Positions 26,414 through 35,351 of a stretch of DNA of 64,000 nt are shown here, one piece after another. A model generated the notes under the pieces. It did no database searches and had not been told where the DNA came from. It worked only from the letters and a program-made list of their open reading frames with translations. The first letter of the stretch is position 1, and the number at the start of each line of letters is the position of its first letter. The translations under genes and the position numbers were made by a program. This stretch comes from Pseudomonadota bacterium (lineage in GTDB: Bacteria; Pseudomonadota; Alphaproteobacteria; Acetobacterales; Acetobacteraceae): the NCBI GenBank assembly GCA_021780935.1, contig JAJXXT010000133.1, forward strand, positions 1 to 64,000. Reading direction: 5' to 3'.

Positions 26414-27322
26414 ATGAGCGGCAAGGACGGTGTGGCGGGCAATGCAAAAGTGCTGGGCAACACGATGGTGCTGGGCGACATCACCCTCCACCGGATCGTG
26501 GAGATGGAGGCGGCGTTCATGCCGGTGCGACAGTTCCTGCCCGGGGTTTCGGAGGCGGTGCTGGCGGAAAACCGGTCCTGGCTGACGCCCTCGGCGCTCG
26601 ATGCCGAGGAGCGGGTGGTGCTGTGCTTCCAGAGCTACGTGATCCGCACGCCGCACCACGTGGTGCTGGTGGATTCCTGCATCGGCAACGACAAGGAACG
26701 GCCGACCCGGCCGATCTGGCACCGCAAGACGGATGGCGTCTGGATGGCCGGCCTGGCGGCGCTGGGGCTCGGGGTCGAGGACATCGACGTGGTGATGTGC
26801 ACGCATCTGCACGCCGACCACGTGGGGTGGAACACGCGGCTGGAGAATGGGCGATGGGTGCCGACCTTTCCCCGGGCGCGCTACGTGTTTTCGGCCAGGG
26901 AGCTGGCATACTGGCAGGCGCAGCACGCGAAATCGCCGATTCCCGCGATCGAGGATTCCGTGCTGCCGATCGTGGCGGCGGGGCGCAGCGAGCTGGTTTC
27001 CAGCACGCACGCGCTCGACGACCATCTGCGGCTGCTGCCGACACCGGGCCATACGCCCGACCATTTCGCGGTGGAGCTGGGCCGGGGGCGGCGCGTCGCG
27101 GCGCTGACCGGCGACCTGATCCATTCGCCGCTGCAGGCGCGCTATCCCGAGCTGTCGATGATGGCGGATCTGGACGCGCAGCAGGCGGCGCGGACGCGGC
27201 GCGGGTTTCTGGAGGGGATGTGCGACAGCGATGCGGTCTGCTGCTTCGCGCATTTTCCCTCGCCGTCGCGCGGGCGCATCCGGCGGTGGGGGGATGGATT
27301 TCGGTGTGAAGCGGCGGGGTAG
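26414..27322 (+). CDS. Metallo-beta-lactamase fold hydrolase
   Basis: The 302-residue protein has the zinc motif THLHADHVGW (HxHxDH) near residues 130-139, a further His in TPGHTPDH near 210, Asp in LTGDLIHSP near 235, and His in CCFAHFPSPS near 285. All dinuclear-zinc ligands are present. The overall pattern resembles quorum-quenching lactonase or alkylsulfatase-like members, but the substrate is not determined. The start ATG 26414 has GGGGAGG 6 nt upstream. It is divergent from the MFS gene and may share its regulation. Confidence 0.87.
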   Translation: MSGKDGVAGNAKVLGNTMVLGDITLHRIVEMEAAFMPVRQFLPGVSEAVLAENRSWLTPSALDAEERVVLCFQSYVIRTPHHVVLVDSCIGNDKERPTRPIWHRKTDGVWMAGLAALGLGVEDIDVVMCTHLHADHVGWNTRLENGRWVPTFPRARYVFSARELAYWQAQHAKSPIPAIEDSVLPIVAAGRSELVSSTHALDDHLRLLPTPGHTPDHFAVELGRGRRVAALTGDLIHSPLQARYPELSMMADLDAQQAARTRRGFLEGMCDSDAVCCFAHFPSPSRGRIRRWGDGFRCEAAG

Positions 27323-27360
27323 GGGGCGGCCGCGCATCGGACCGGATTTGCCCGACGCTT

Positions 27361-27377
27361 GGCGCGACGATCGCGCC
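27361..27377. terminator. Hairpin between convergent genes
   Basis: GGCGCGA (27361-27367) and TCGCGCC (27371-27377) form a perfect 7-bp stem with a CGA loop, directly before the stop of the leftward Sel1 gene and 39 nt after the rightward hydrolase gene. It could be a bidirectional terminator, but no U-tract is present. Confidence 0.4.
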
Positions 27378-27382
27378 GCCGA

Positions 27383-28141
27383 CTACGGGGGGCTTCCACC
27401 ATGGGCTGCAAACCAGGCCGCGGCTGCGGCCTGGGCGCGGGCGATCTGGGCGGGGGTCATTTTGGGCGCGAGCGACTTCATGGACTTCGACGCGACCAGA
27501 TAGGGCTGCCGATCCACGACGGCTCCGGCCTTCGCAAGCTCGTACCACTTGTAGGCTTCGACATAGTCCAGCGGCACGCTCTGGCCGTACTCGTAGACAA
27601 TGCCGAGGGTGGCTTCCGCCGGGGCATATCCCTGCACCACCGCTTTGCGCCACCACGCCACTGCCCGCGCATAGTTCTGCGGCACGCCCTGGCCGAGATA
27701 GTAGATGACGCCGAGATCGTACTGCGCCACGGCAGCGCCCTTCGCCGCCGCCCTGCGAAACCATGCCACCGCCGGCGGGTAGTCCTGCGACACGCCTCGG
27801 CCAAGGTAGTAGGCGCGACCGAGACTGGCTTCGGACGGGGCATATCCCTGCGCCGCCGCCCGGCGGAACCACGCCACCGCCCGCGCGTAGTCCGTCGGCA
27901 CGCCCTGGCCGGTGTCGTAGGCGTCACCGAGGGCGTCTTCCGCCGGGGCATAACCCTGCATCGCCGCCCGGTGCCACCATGCGACCGCCTGCGTTTCGTC
28001 CCGCGGTACGCCCTGGCCCCTCGCGTAGGCCTGGCCCCGCGCGAACTCGGCGGCGGGTGAGAGGCTTTGTGCGCAGGCGGCACCTGCCCAGGCCGCATTG
28101 GCAACGAGCATCACCGAGAATGTGATCAGGATGCGTCGCAT
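27383..28141 (-). CDS. Secreted Sel1-repeat (TPR-like) protein
   Basis: The 252-residue protein has a Sec signal (MRRILITFSVMLVANAAWAG) and five or so Sel1 repeats of 36 residues (about 30-210). Each carries the A-x(2)-G-x(2)-Y-x-x-G-x-G-V-x-x-D-Y-x-x-A-V-x-W pattern (for example LGDAYDTGQGVPTDYARAVAW). Sel1 repeats form superhelical protein-binding scaffolds in the periplasm. It ends in an Ala-rich tail. It is a single gene; the partner is unknown. Confidence 0.88.
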   Translation of the reverse strand: MRRILITFSVMLVANAAWAGAACAQSLSPAAEFARGQAYARGQGVPRDETQAVAWWHRAAMQGYAPAEDALGDAYDTGQGVPTDYARAVAWFRRAAAQGYAPSEASLGRAYYLGRGVSQDYPPAVAWFRRAAAKGAAVAQYDLGVIYYLGQGVPQNYARAVAWWRKAVVQGYAPAEATLGIVYEYGQSVPLDYVEAYKWYELAKAGAVVDRQPYLVASKSMKSLAPKMTPAQIARAQAAAAAWFAAHGGSPP

Positions 28142-28314
28142 GGATTATTGTTTTCCCGGCTTATCCCGATGTTCGCGCGAAGAGTTCATGCGGCCGTCGA
28201 TAGCATCTCCCCCGAGTCCCGGCGCGCCGCGCGCGATCCTAGCCGTATTTTTCATCGTTGCCAGGGATGGATTTTACATCATCGGCGCCGGGGCGCGGAT
28301 GCTCGTCGGGCACG

Positions 28315-29400
<1,086 letters not shown>

Positions 29401-29446
29401 GGTGTTTCCTTGTTTCTTCCCGGTTCGGGGAGCCAAGTGAGGGGGT

Positions 29447-29911
29447 TCAGAGCCGTGTGTGCAGGACGCAGACCAGGGTGAAGAGGCGGCGGGCGGTTTC
29501 GAAATCGAGCTCGATATGGGCGGTGAGGCGCTGGCGGAGCAGTTCCGCGCCCTCGTTGTGCAGGCCGCGGCGGCCCATGTCGATGGCCTGGATGCGTGCC
29601 TCGCGGCCCTCGGCGATGGCGGTGGCGTAGCTGTCCACCAGCATCTCGTAGTCGCGGATCAGGCGGCGGAACGGGCCGAGGGCGAGCGCGTGGGCGATCA
29701 GCGGGTTGTCCGCCTCGTCGCGGATGTCGAACACCAGGCGGCCCTCCTGGATCGAGAGGCGCAGCGCCAGCGGTGGTACGGCACGGGCGGTGGGGCGGAA
29801 GCGATTATCCGCCAGCAGGTCGGCGACGGCCTGGGCGCGGTCCGCTTCGAGCAGCGGCGAGAGCCGCGTGAGCGCCTCGCCGGCCAGCGTCACGCGGATG
29901 AGGTCAGGCAT
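29447..29911 (-). CDS. UPF0262 family protein
   Basis: The 154-residue protein is a close match to the UPF0262 family, restricted mainly to alphaproteobacteria, in its C-terminal half: PFRRLIRDYEMLVDSY, IQAIDMGRRGLHNEGAELL and FETARRLFTLVCVLH. Function is unknown. The start overlaps the end of the DUF983 gene by 8 nt, and the gene is third in a leftward unit that begins with an aminotransferase. Confidence 0.9.
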   Translation of the reverse strand: MPDLIRVTLAGEALTRLSPLLEADRAQAVADLLADNRFRPTARAVPPLALRLSIQEGRLVFDIRDEADNPLIAHALALGPFRRLIRDYEMLVDSYATAIAEGREARIQAIDMGRRGLHNEGAELLRQRLTAHIELDFETARRLFTLVCVLHTRL

Positions 29912-30335
29912 CGTCCTTGGGCATGAGCCCGACGGCGAGCATGACGCCGACGGTGGCACCCTTGATCGGGCGCAGCAGGCCGAGCACGAGGAGGGCGGTG
30001 AGCGGCAGGAAGATCGCGACTTCGAGCCAGGTGGGTGGCGCGAAGGCGGTTTCCACCGCGACCAGCAGGGCGACGACGATGTGGCAGACGATGAGCAGGG
30101 TGATGTAGGGCGGCGCGTCATCGGCGCGCAGCCGGCCGAGCGGGATGGCGCAATGCTCGCAGGACCGGACCACGCTGAGATAGCCCTCGAAAATATGGCC
30201 CTCGCCGCAATTGGGGCAGCGGTTGGCCAGGCCGCGGGCGATGGCGGTGCCGATTTTCAGGTGCGACGCCGCGTTGGCGACGTCCTCGCGGCCCCAGCTT
30301 CGCGTGGTGCGAATGATGTCGGGCATGGCGGTCAT
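29904..30335 (-). CDS. DUF983 membrane protein with zinc ribbon
   Basis: The 143-residue protein has a Cys4 zinc-ribbon-like motif (CPNCGEGHIF and CEHC, about residues 38-65) followed by two hydrophobic segments (about 80-125). This is the standard layout of DUF983, a family often linked to cytochrome oxidase assembly or envelope functions. ATG 30335 overlaps the stop of the upstream aminotransferase (ATGA); ATG 30326 is an alternative. Function in this operon is not known. Confidence 0.85.
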   Translation of the reverse strand: MTAMPDIIRTTRSWGREDVANAASHLKIGTAIARGLANRCPNCGEGHIFEGYLSVVRSCEHCAIPLGRLRADDAPPYITLLIVCHIVVALLVAVETAFAPPTWLEVAIFLPLTALLVLGLLRPIKGATVGVMLAVGLMPKDDA

Positions 30336-31540
30336 GGCTCGCAGTATCCCTGGGTGAAGCGGGCGAGGCGGTCCATCGCCTCGTGCAGCAGCGCCGGGCT
30401 CTTGGCGTAGCAGAGGCGGACATGGCGTTCGGCGCCGGTGCCGAAGGCGGTGCCGGGGGCCATGCCGATGCCGGCCTCGGTGACGGCGCGCTTGCAGAAG
30501 GTGAGGGTGTCGGTGACGCCATCGACCGTGAACATGGCGTAGAAGGCGCCGGCGGAAGGCGTGTTGGTGATGCGCGGCATGGCGGCCAGGCGCTGGTTGA
30601 CCACGGCGCGGCCCTCGCCGCAGCGGGCGGCGAACTCGGCGACGAATTTCTCGCCCTGGCGCAGGGCGGTGATGGCGCCGTGCTGGAGGAACTCCGGCGC
30701 GCCCGAGGTGTTGAACTGGATCAGCTTCTCGAAGGCGTCGGTCGTGCCCTCGGGGTAGACGATCCAGCCGAGGCGCCAGCCGGTCATCGCCCATGCCTTG
30801 GAGAAGGAGTTGACGACGAAGACCGGGTCGGTCGGCGTGGCGATTTCGAGGAAGGAGAAGGCGACGGCGCGGTCGTAGACGGTACGGTGATAGACCTCGT
30901 CGGCGAGGATCGCGATGTTGCGGGCGCGCGCGATGGCGAGCAGGGCCTGGGCCTGCTCGCGGCCGATCATCCAGCCGGTGGGGTTGCCGGGCGAGGCGAG
31001 GTAGATGACGCGGGTGCGCTCGTCGCAGGCGGCCTCCACCGCCGCGAGGTCGAGCGTCCAGCCGGCGGTGCCGGCGGTCATCGGGACCTCGCGGATGGTG
31101 GCGCCGCAGATCTGCATCGCGCGCATGATGTTGGGCCAGGAGGGGGTGACGGCGATGACGTTGTCGCCTAGTGCCACGGTGGCCTGGGCGATGAGCATCA
31201 CCGCCTCCATGCCCGACTGGGTGAGCGCGATGCGGCTCGGCGGGACGGCGACGCTGTAGGTGCGGGCGAGGTATTCGCTGAGCGCCTCGCCCATGGCGGG
31301 GATGCCGCGATTGGGGGTGTAGAAGGTTTTGCCGGCGGCCAGCGCCTGGGCGGCGGCGTCGCGGATGAAGGCGGGGGTGGGCACGTCGGGTTCGCCGGCG
31401 AACATGCCGATGACGTCCTGGCGGCCATAGCCCATGCGCCAGACCTCGACGATGGGCGAGTCCTCCAGCGTCTCGATGCCCTCGCGGATGAGGGAGTGGC
31501 GGACCGGGGGCGGGTTTTCGGCGGCGTGCGGACTGTCCAT
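30332..31540 (-). CDS. Pyridoxal-phosphate aminotransferase (third in window)
   Basis: The 402-residue class I/II aminotransferase has FAGEPDVPTP, YLASPGNPTGWM, the Schiff-base lysine motif VNSFSKAWAMTGWRLGW, and FYAMFTVDG and VRLCYAKSP near the C-terminus. It is distinct from the tandem pair at 16672-19107. It is first in a leftward unit with DUF983 and UPF0262, joined by 4- and 8-nt overlaps. The substrate is not evident. Confidence 0.9.
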   Translation of the reverse strand: MDSPHAAENPPPVRHSLIREGIETLEDSPIVEVWRMGYGRQDVIGMFAGEPDVPTPAFIRDAAAQALAAGKTFYTPNRGIPAMGEALSEYLARTYSVAVPPSRIALTQSGMEAVMLIAQATVALGDNVIAVTPSWPNIMRAMQICGATIREVPMTAGTAGWTLDLAAVEAACDERTRVIYLASPGNPTGWMIGREQAQALLAIARARNIAILADEVYHRTVYDRAVAFSFLEIATPTDPVFVVNSFSKAWAMTGWRLGWIVYPEGTTDAFEKLIQFNTSGAPEFLQHGAITALRQGEKFVAEFAARCGEGRAVVNQRLAAMPRITNTPSAGAFYAMFTVDGVTDTLTFCKRAVTEAGIGMAPGTAFGTGAERHVRLCYAKSPALLHEAMDRLARFTQGYCEP

Positions 31541-31737
31541 GGCTGGCCTTTTCGGGGACCCTTTCGGGGTTCCCTCGCTGGGGATTCGGGCGCGGTAGGG
31601 GTCAAGAAACGCGAAACGGCGGGCGGGTCAACCTCGCTGGGTGCTGGCCAGCGAGGATGTGGGTCTTGACCGGCGAGAGGCGGGTGCCATTTTCGTAGGC
31701 CTGAGATGTTGCCGCCGGCCGTCGTGGCCGGGGGGTG

Positions 31738-31744
31738 AAGGAGG
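31738..31744 (+). promoter_or_regulatory. Ribosome-binding site for the mini-ORF chain
   Basis: AAGGAGG is an ideal Shine-Dalgarno sequence, 8 nt before ATG 31753. That ATG opens the first six-codon mini-ORF, not the epimerase gene 51 nt further on, which has only a C-run before its own start. Confidence 0.8.
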
Positions 31745-31751
31745 CGGATTT

Positions 31752-31819
31752 GATGCAGCAGGCCCCCCGATGAAGCACGCCCCCCGATGAAGCGGGCCCC
31801 CCGATGAAGCAGGCCCTGG
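31752..31819 (+). repeat. Four 17-bp tandem units creating three overlapping mini-ORFs ahead of the epimerase gene
   Basis: Units begin at 31752, 31769, 31786 and 31803. Each is gatgNagcNNg followed by six C, except the last, which continues into the gene. Each unit contains an ATG, and each complete unit encodes a six-residue peptide ending in a TGA that overlaps the next ATG as ATGA: MQQAPR, MKHAPR, MKRAPR. The fourth ATG (31804) starts the epimerase. A 21-nt mini-ORF minus a 4-nt overlap equals the 17-bp period. Confidence 0.9.
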
Positions 31820-32790
31820 TTTGCGGTGCGGGCGGGTTTATCGGCGCGCATCTCGTCCGCCGGCTGCGGGGCGAGGGGTTCTGGGTGCGCGGCGTGGACC
31901 TCAAGCGGCCGGAGTTTTCACCCCCCGCGGCGGATGAGTTCATGCTCGGCGATCTGCGCGAGGCCGCGACATGTGCGGCAGCCTGCGCGGCGGCGAACGG
32001 GCGCGCGTTCGACGAGGTGTATCAGCTTGCCGCCGACATGGGCGGGGCCGGCTATATCTTTACCGGCGAGAACGATGCCGCGATCATGCAGAACTCGGCG
32101 ATGATCAACCTGCAGATGCTGGAGGCGGCGCGCGCCGCGGGCGTGGGGCGGATATTCTATTCCTCCTCCGCCTGCATCTATCCCGCCTATAACCAGGAGG
32201 ACCCCGACAACCCGAACTGCGCCGAGGACAGCGCCTATCCCGCCGCGCCGGACAGTGAGTATGGCTGGGAGAAGCTGTTTTCCGAGCGGCTCTATCTCGC
32301 CTATCGGCGCAACCATGGGATGACGATTTCGGTGGCGCGGTTCCACAACATCTTCGGCCCGGAGGGGACATGGACCGGCGGGCGCGAGAAGGCGCCGGCG
32401 GCGATGTGCCGCAAGGTGGCGGAGGCACGATCGGGCGATGCGATCGAGATCTGGGGCGACGGGCAGCAGACACGGTCGTTTCTGTATGTTGACGAATGCC
32501 TGGAGGGCACGACGCGGCTGCTGCGCGGCGGCGAGGCGGGGCCGCTCAATATCGGCTCGCAGGAGATGGTCTCGATCAACCAGCTGGTGGCGATGGTCGC
32601 GGAGATTGCGGGCAAGCGGATCGAGATCCGGCATATTCCGGGGCCGCTCGGGGTGCGGGGGCGCAACTCCGACAACCGGCTGATCCGCGCGACGCTCGGC
32701 TGGGCGCCGTCGCGCCCGCTGCGCGAGGGGCTGGAGAAGACCTATGGCTGGGTCGAGAAGCAGGTGATGGCGGCGCGCGCCACGGCCTAG
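31804..32790 (+). CDS. GDP-mannose 3,5-epimerase-like NAD-dependent sugar epimerase
   Basis: The 328-residue short-chain epimerase has the NAD-binding CGAGGFIGAHLVRRL at the start, FYSSSACIYP and YGWEK (catalytic Tyr and Lys), and GRFHNIFGPEGTW-type sequence followed by GGREKAPAAMCRKV, GDGQQTRSFLYVDECLEG, NIGSQEMVS and GPLGVRGRNSDN. These stretches match GDP-mannose 3,5-epimerase (GME), which makes GDP-L-galactose/gulose in plants and occurs in some bacteria. No neighbouring sugar-nucleotide or glycosyltransferase gene is present. Its translation probably depends on termination-reinitiation from the upstream mini-ORF chain. Confidence 0.88.
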   Translation: MKQALVCGAGGFIGAHLVRRLRGEGFWVRGVDLKRPEFSPPAADEFMLGDLREAATCAAACAAANGRAFDEVYQLAADMGGAGYIFTGENDAAIMQNSAMINLQMLEAARAAGVGRIFYSSSACIYPAYNQEDPDNPNCAEDSAYPAAPDSEYGWEKLFSERLYLAYRRNHGMTISVARFHNIFGPEGTWTGGREKAPAAMCRKVAEARSGDAIEIWGDGQQTRSFLYVDECLEGTTRLLRGGEAGPLNIGSQEMVSINQLVAMVAEIAGKRIEIRHIPGPLGVRGRNSDNRLIRATLGWAPSRPLREGLEKTYGWVEKQVMAARATA

Positions 32791-32980
32791 CGGCGACCGG
32801 GTCTCGGCCCCAGGGTGGGGGTGCCACGATGCGGGCGCCGAGGTGCCGCTGGTGGCGGTGCAGGGTCGCGCTGGGCCGCTAGGCAAGCGCGGGTTTTCGG
32901 GCGAACCTGCCGTCCCGCCGCGCATGACGGATGCGCGGCACGCAACCACAACATGGCGACCGACGAGGGGACGACAGGGC

Positions 32981-33694
32981 ATGGCGAACACGATTTATGC
33001 GATCGGGCATGGGCGGCAGTATCGGACGGGAGTCGAGTTTCGTGTCCCCCCGGGCATCACCCTGCGCTTTGGGGTGCCGCGGTGCCACCAGTCGACGGGA
33101 ACGATCAGCGGTGCCTATCTGCGCGGCGACCTCGACACCTATTCGGAAACGATCGGCGCGGGCGCGATGTGCCCCGAGCATTACCTGTGCGCCGACCTGC
33201 CCGACATGAATCTGCGCAAGCTGAACGCGTTCAAGGCCGGGATCGACAAGGGAAAGCACACCAATAGCTGGATGATGGCGGCGCGGGGGGCGAGCGATGT
33301 GAAGCTGAGCGCCATCCTGGCGCGGATCGGGGCGGTCGGCCTGCGAACGCCGATCGAGGTGGTATGGACCTGCTGCCGCAGCCCGATCAACGAGTTCGCG
33401 CTTGGTAAATGCCTTTTCGAAAACAAGAAGATGAAGATCGAACAACGGGATTCGACCGAGGCGACGCCCGAGCCCGGCACGAAGGGGCACAAGAAATATG
33501 AGAGCGACGCGGCCGGCGCTCTGACCCTCATCCACCAGACGGACATTCATGCGGTGGGGTCGCAGTTCTCGTCGAAGCTGGACCGGTCGGATCAGCTCTC
33601 GGTGATTGGCAGCGACCGGGACAAGTGTTCGCCCGAGCAGTTGTTCGGCGACCCGAAGACCGGCTCCATGGGCGCGGAATGGCTTTCATTCTGA
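32981..33694 (+). CDS. Orphan protein with GHG and CCRS motifs (Stv-like / clan-CD-like)
   Basis: The 237-residue protein has no signal or membrane segment. It opens MANTIYAIGHGRQYRTG (His10) and later has IEVVWTCCRSPIN (Cys131/132) after a predicted beta-strand. A strand-GHG plus strand-C-R-S arrangement is seen in caspase-like clan CD peptidases and in the Stv-type domain of polymorphic toxins. The link is by pattern only. The C-terminal third is polar and low-complexity. The start ATG 32981 is chosen where the conserved strand begins. There is no obvious partner gene. Confidence 0.6.
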   Translation: MANTIYAIGHGRQYRTGVEFRVPPGITLRFGVPRCHQSTGTISGAYLRGDLDTYSETIGAGAMCPEHYLCADLPDMNLRKLNAFKAGIDKGKHTNSWMMAARGASDVKLSAILARIGAVGLRTPIEVVWTCCRSPINEFALGKCLFENKKMKIEQRDSTEATPEPGTKGHKKYESDAAGALTLIHQTDIHAVGSQFSSKLDRSDQLSVIGSDRDKCSPEQLFGDPKTGSMGAEWLSF

Positions 33695-33731
33695 GCGCGA
33701 GCGTTCTGGGCGCGAGCGGCCGCGGTGGGCC

Positions 33732-34535
33732 TCAGTTGTTGATGGCGATGGCCTGGCCCGCGTCGTCGAACCAGAGCTGACCGTCGCCGAGCATGGTGCC
33801 CTGGTCGCGCACGAACATCATGTGCGGGATCGTGGCGCGGATGCCGGCGATGAAGGCTGGGGTGAAGATTTCGTCGTAATGCGCGAGCAGCGCCGCGGCG
33901 GAGGCGAGGCGCGTGCGCTTGCCGCCGAGCGAGACGAACACCGGGTAGCGCACGGCCGCCACCACCTCGGCGCGCCTGCCGGCCAGGATCGCCGCGCGGA
34001 GGGCGACCGCCGCGTGCTCGATGCGCAGCGCGGTGGGGCTGGTGTAGTAGGCGATTTTGCGGAAGCTGGAATCCGAGGCGCGCAGCCGCACGCCGAGCGG
34101 CTTTCCTCGGCTGGCCGAACGCCAGGTGCCGGTGAAACCGCAATCCCCGGCGATCATGCGCATGCGCCCGGCGAAGTGGCCGGAGACGGCGCCGGCCGGG
34201 CCGCCATGCTCGGCGAGGGTGAGCGCTGAGCCCGCGAGCCTGCCGTCGAGCGGGATGGTGCCGACCGAGCCGGCATAGCCGTAGCGCCCGACGACCTCGC
34301 CGCCCGGGCCGAATTGCAGGCCGACACGCACGGGATAGGCGCCGATCCGGCCCTCATAGACCTGCACGGTGCCGGGAAAGTCGCGGCTGACGGGATTGCA
34401 GGCGCGCGCGGCGGCCGGGGCGACGATCGCCGCCACCAGGATGAGCATGACGCCTCGGAGGAGGCGACGCCGGGGGAGGCGAGCACGGGGCGGGCGAGCA
34501 CGGGGCAGGTGGCGGGCCAGTTGCGGCTGCTTCAT
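33732..34535 (-). CDS. Secreted protein of unknown function
   Basis: The 267-residue protein has a long basic N-terminus leading into MLILVAAIVAPAAARA (signal, about residues 30-45). The mature part (CNPVSRDFPGTVQVYEGRIG) looks beta-rich, with alternating Gly and hydrophobic residues and two candidate disulfide Cys. The C-terminal region reads like a small NTF2-like module ending GQLWFDDAGQAIAINN. No family was recognised with certainty. ATG 34448 is an alternative start. It is 80 nt downstream of the glycosylase gene and could be co-transcribed with it. Confidence 0.65.
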   Translation of the reverse strand: MKQPQLARHLPRARPPRARLPRRRLLRGVMLILVAAIVAPAAARACNPVSRDFPGTVQVYEGRIGAYPVRVGLQFGPGGEVVGRYGYAGSVGTIPLDGRLAGSALTLAEHGGPAGAVSGHFAGRMRMIAGDCGFTGTWRSASRGKPLGVRLRASDSSFRKIAYYTSPTALRIEHAAVALRAAILAGRRAEVVAAVRYPVFVSLGGKRTRLASAAALLAHYDEIFTPAFIAGIRATIPHMMFVRDQGTMLGDGQLWFDDAGQAIAINN

Positions 34536-34615
34536 GCGGCTTGGTCCTCGGCGAGCGTTGCGGCGGTGGGAACGATATGGCGCGGCTTCGTTTCGCACCG
34601 GTGAAGCGGGCTGGT

Positions 34616-35230
34616 TCAGCCAGCGCGGGCCTCGTCCACGGCGCGCCAGAGATACCAGGCGGCGGCGGTGCGGTGCGGCGACCAGGCCTCGCCGATGGCG
34701 GCGAGTTCGCGCGGCTTCGGCTGCTCCGGCAGGTCGTAGAGCAGACGGTAGCCCTCGCGGACGCCGAAATCGTCGACCGGCAGGATGTCCGGGCGGGCGA
34801 GGGTGAACATCAGCAGCATCTCGACGGTCCAGCGGCCGACGCCGCGGATTTCGGTGAGGCGCTCGATGAGGCGCGCGTCGCTCATGCGGCTCGCCTGGCG
34901 GCGGGTGGGCACCAGGCCGCGCTCCGCGTTGAGGGCGATGTCGCGGATGGCGGCGATCTTGGCGGCGCTGAAGCCGCAGGCGCGCATCGCGGCGTCGCCG
35001 AAGGAGAGCACCTCGCCCGGGGTGGGGAAGGTGCCGCTGCCCAGCGCCACGAAGCGCGCGGTGATGGTGCGCGCCGCCTTGCCGTGGAGCTGCTGGTGGG
35101 CGATGGCGCGGACCAGCGCCTCGTAGGGCGATTGGCGATCCGTCTCGATGCGGCAGGGGCCGACGCGCCGGATGAGGGCGGCGAAGATCGGACAGGTGCG
35201 CGAGATGTGGCGGCGGGCCGCGAGCGTCAT
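34616..35230 (-). CDS. DNA-3-methyladenine glycosylase II, AlkA-type HhH-GPD protein
   Basis: The 204-residue protein has VRAIAHQQLHGKAA, then the helix-hairpin-helix LTEIRGVGRWTVEMLLMF (about 120-137), followed by LPVDDFGVREG with the catalytic Asp. This is the compact AlkA form, without the N-terminal domain of E. coli AlkA. It removes alkylated purines from DNA. The start is ATG 35230; further upstream in-frame ATGs overlap the leader of the divergent creatininase gene. Confidence 0.9.
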   Translation of the reverse strand: MTLAARRHISRTCPIFAALIRRVGPCRIETDRQSPYEALVRAIAHQQLHGKAARTITARFVALGSGTFPTPGEVLSFGDAAMRACGFSAAKIAAIRDIALNAERGLVPTRRQASRMSDARLIERLTEIRGVGRWTVEMLLMFTLARPDILPVDDFGVREGYRLLYDLPEQPKPRELAAIGEAWSPHRTAAAWYLWRAVDEARAG

Positions 35231-35351
35231 GCCGCTTGGTATCATCCTGGCGTCGCGGCGGCGAGGGTGGCGATGGCGGCCATGCGAGGCGGGGGCATTG
35301 ACGCGCCGCCCGCTTGTGCAAGCCTGCGCGCCGCGAATCCCGGGGGGGCAC

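Noticed and set aside
23819..27337. A single leftward open frame of 1172 codons spanning three genes
   Set aside because: Only its last third (to 24823) matches a real protein; the rest is antisense to or out of frame with the MFS and metallo-beta-lactamase genes, as expected in G+C-rich DNA.
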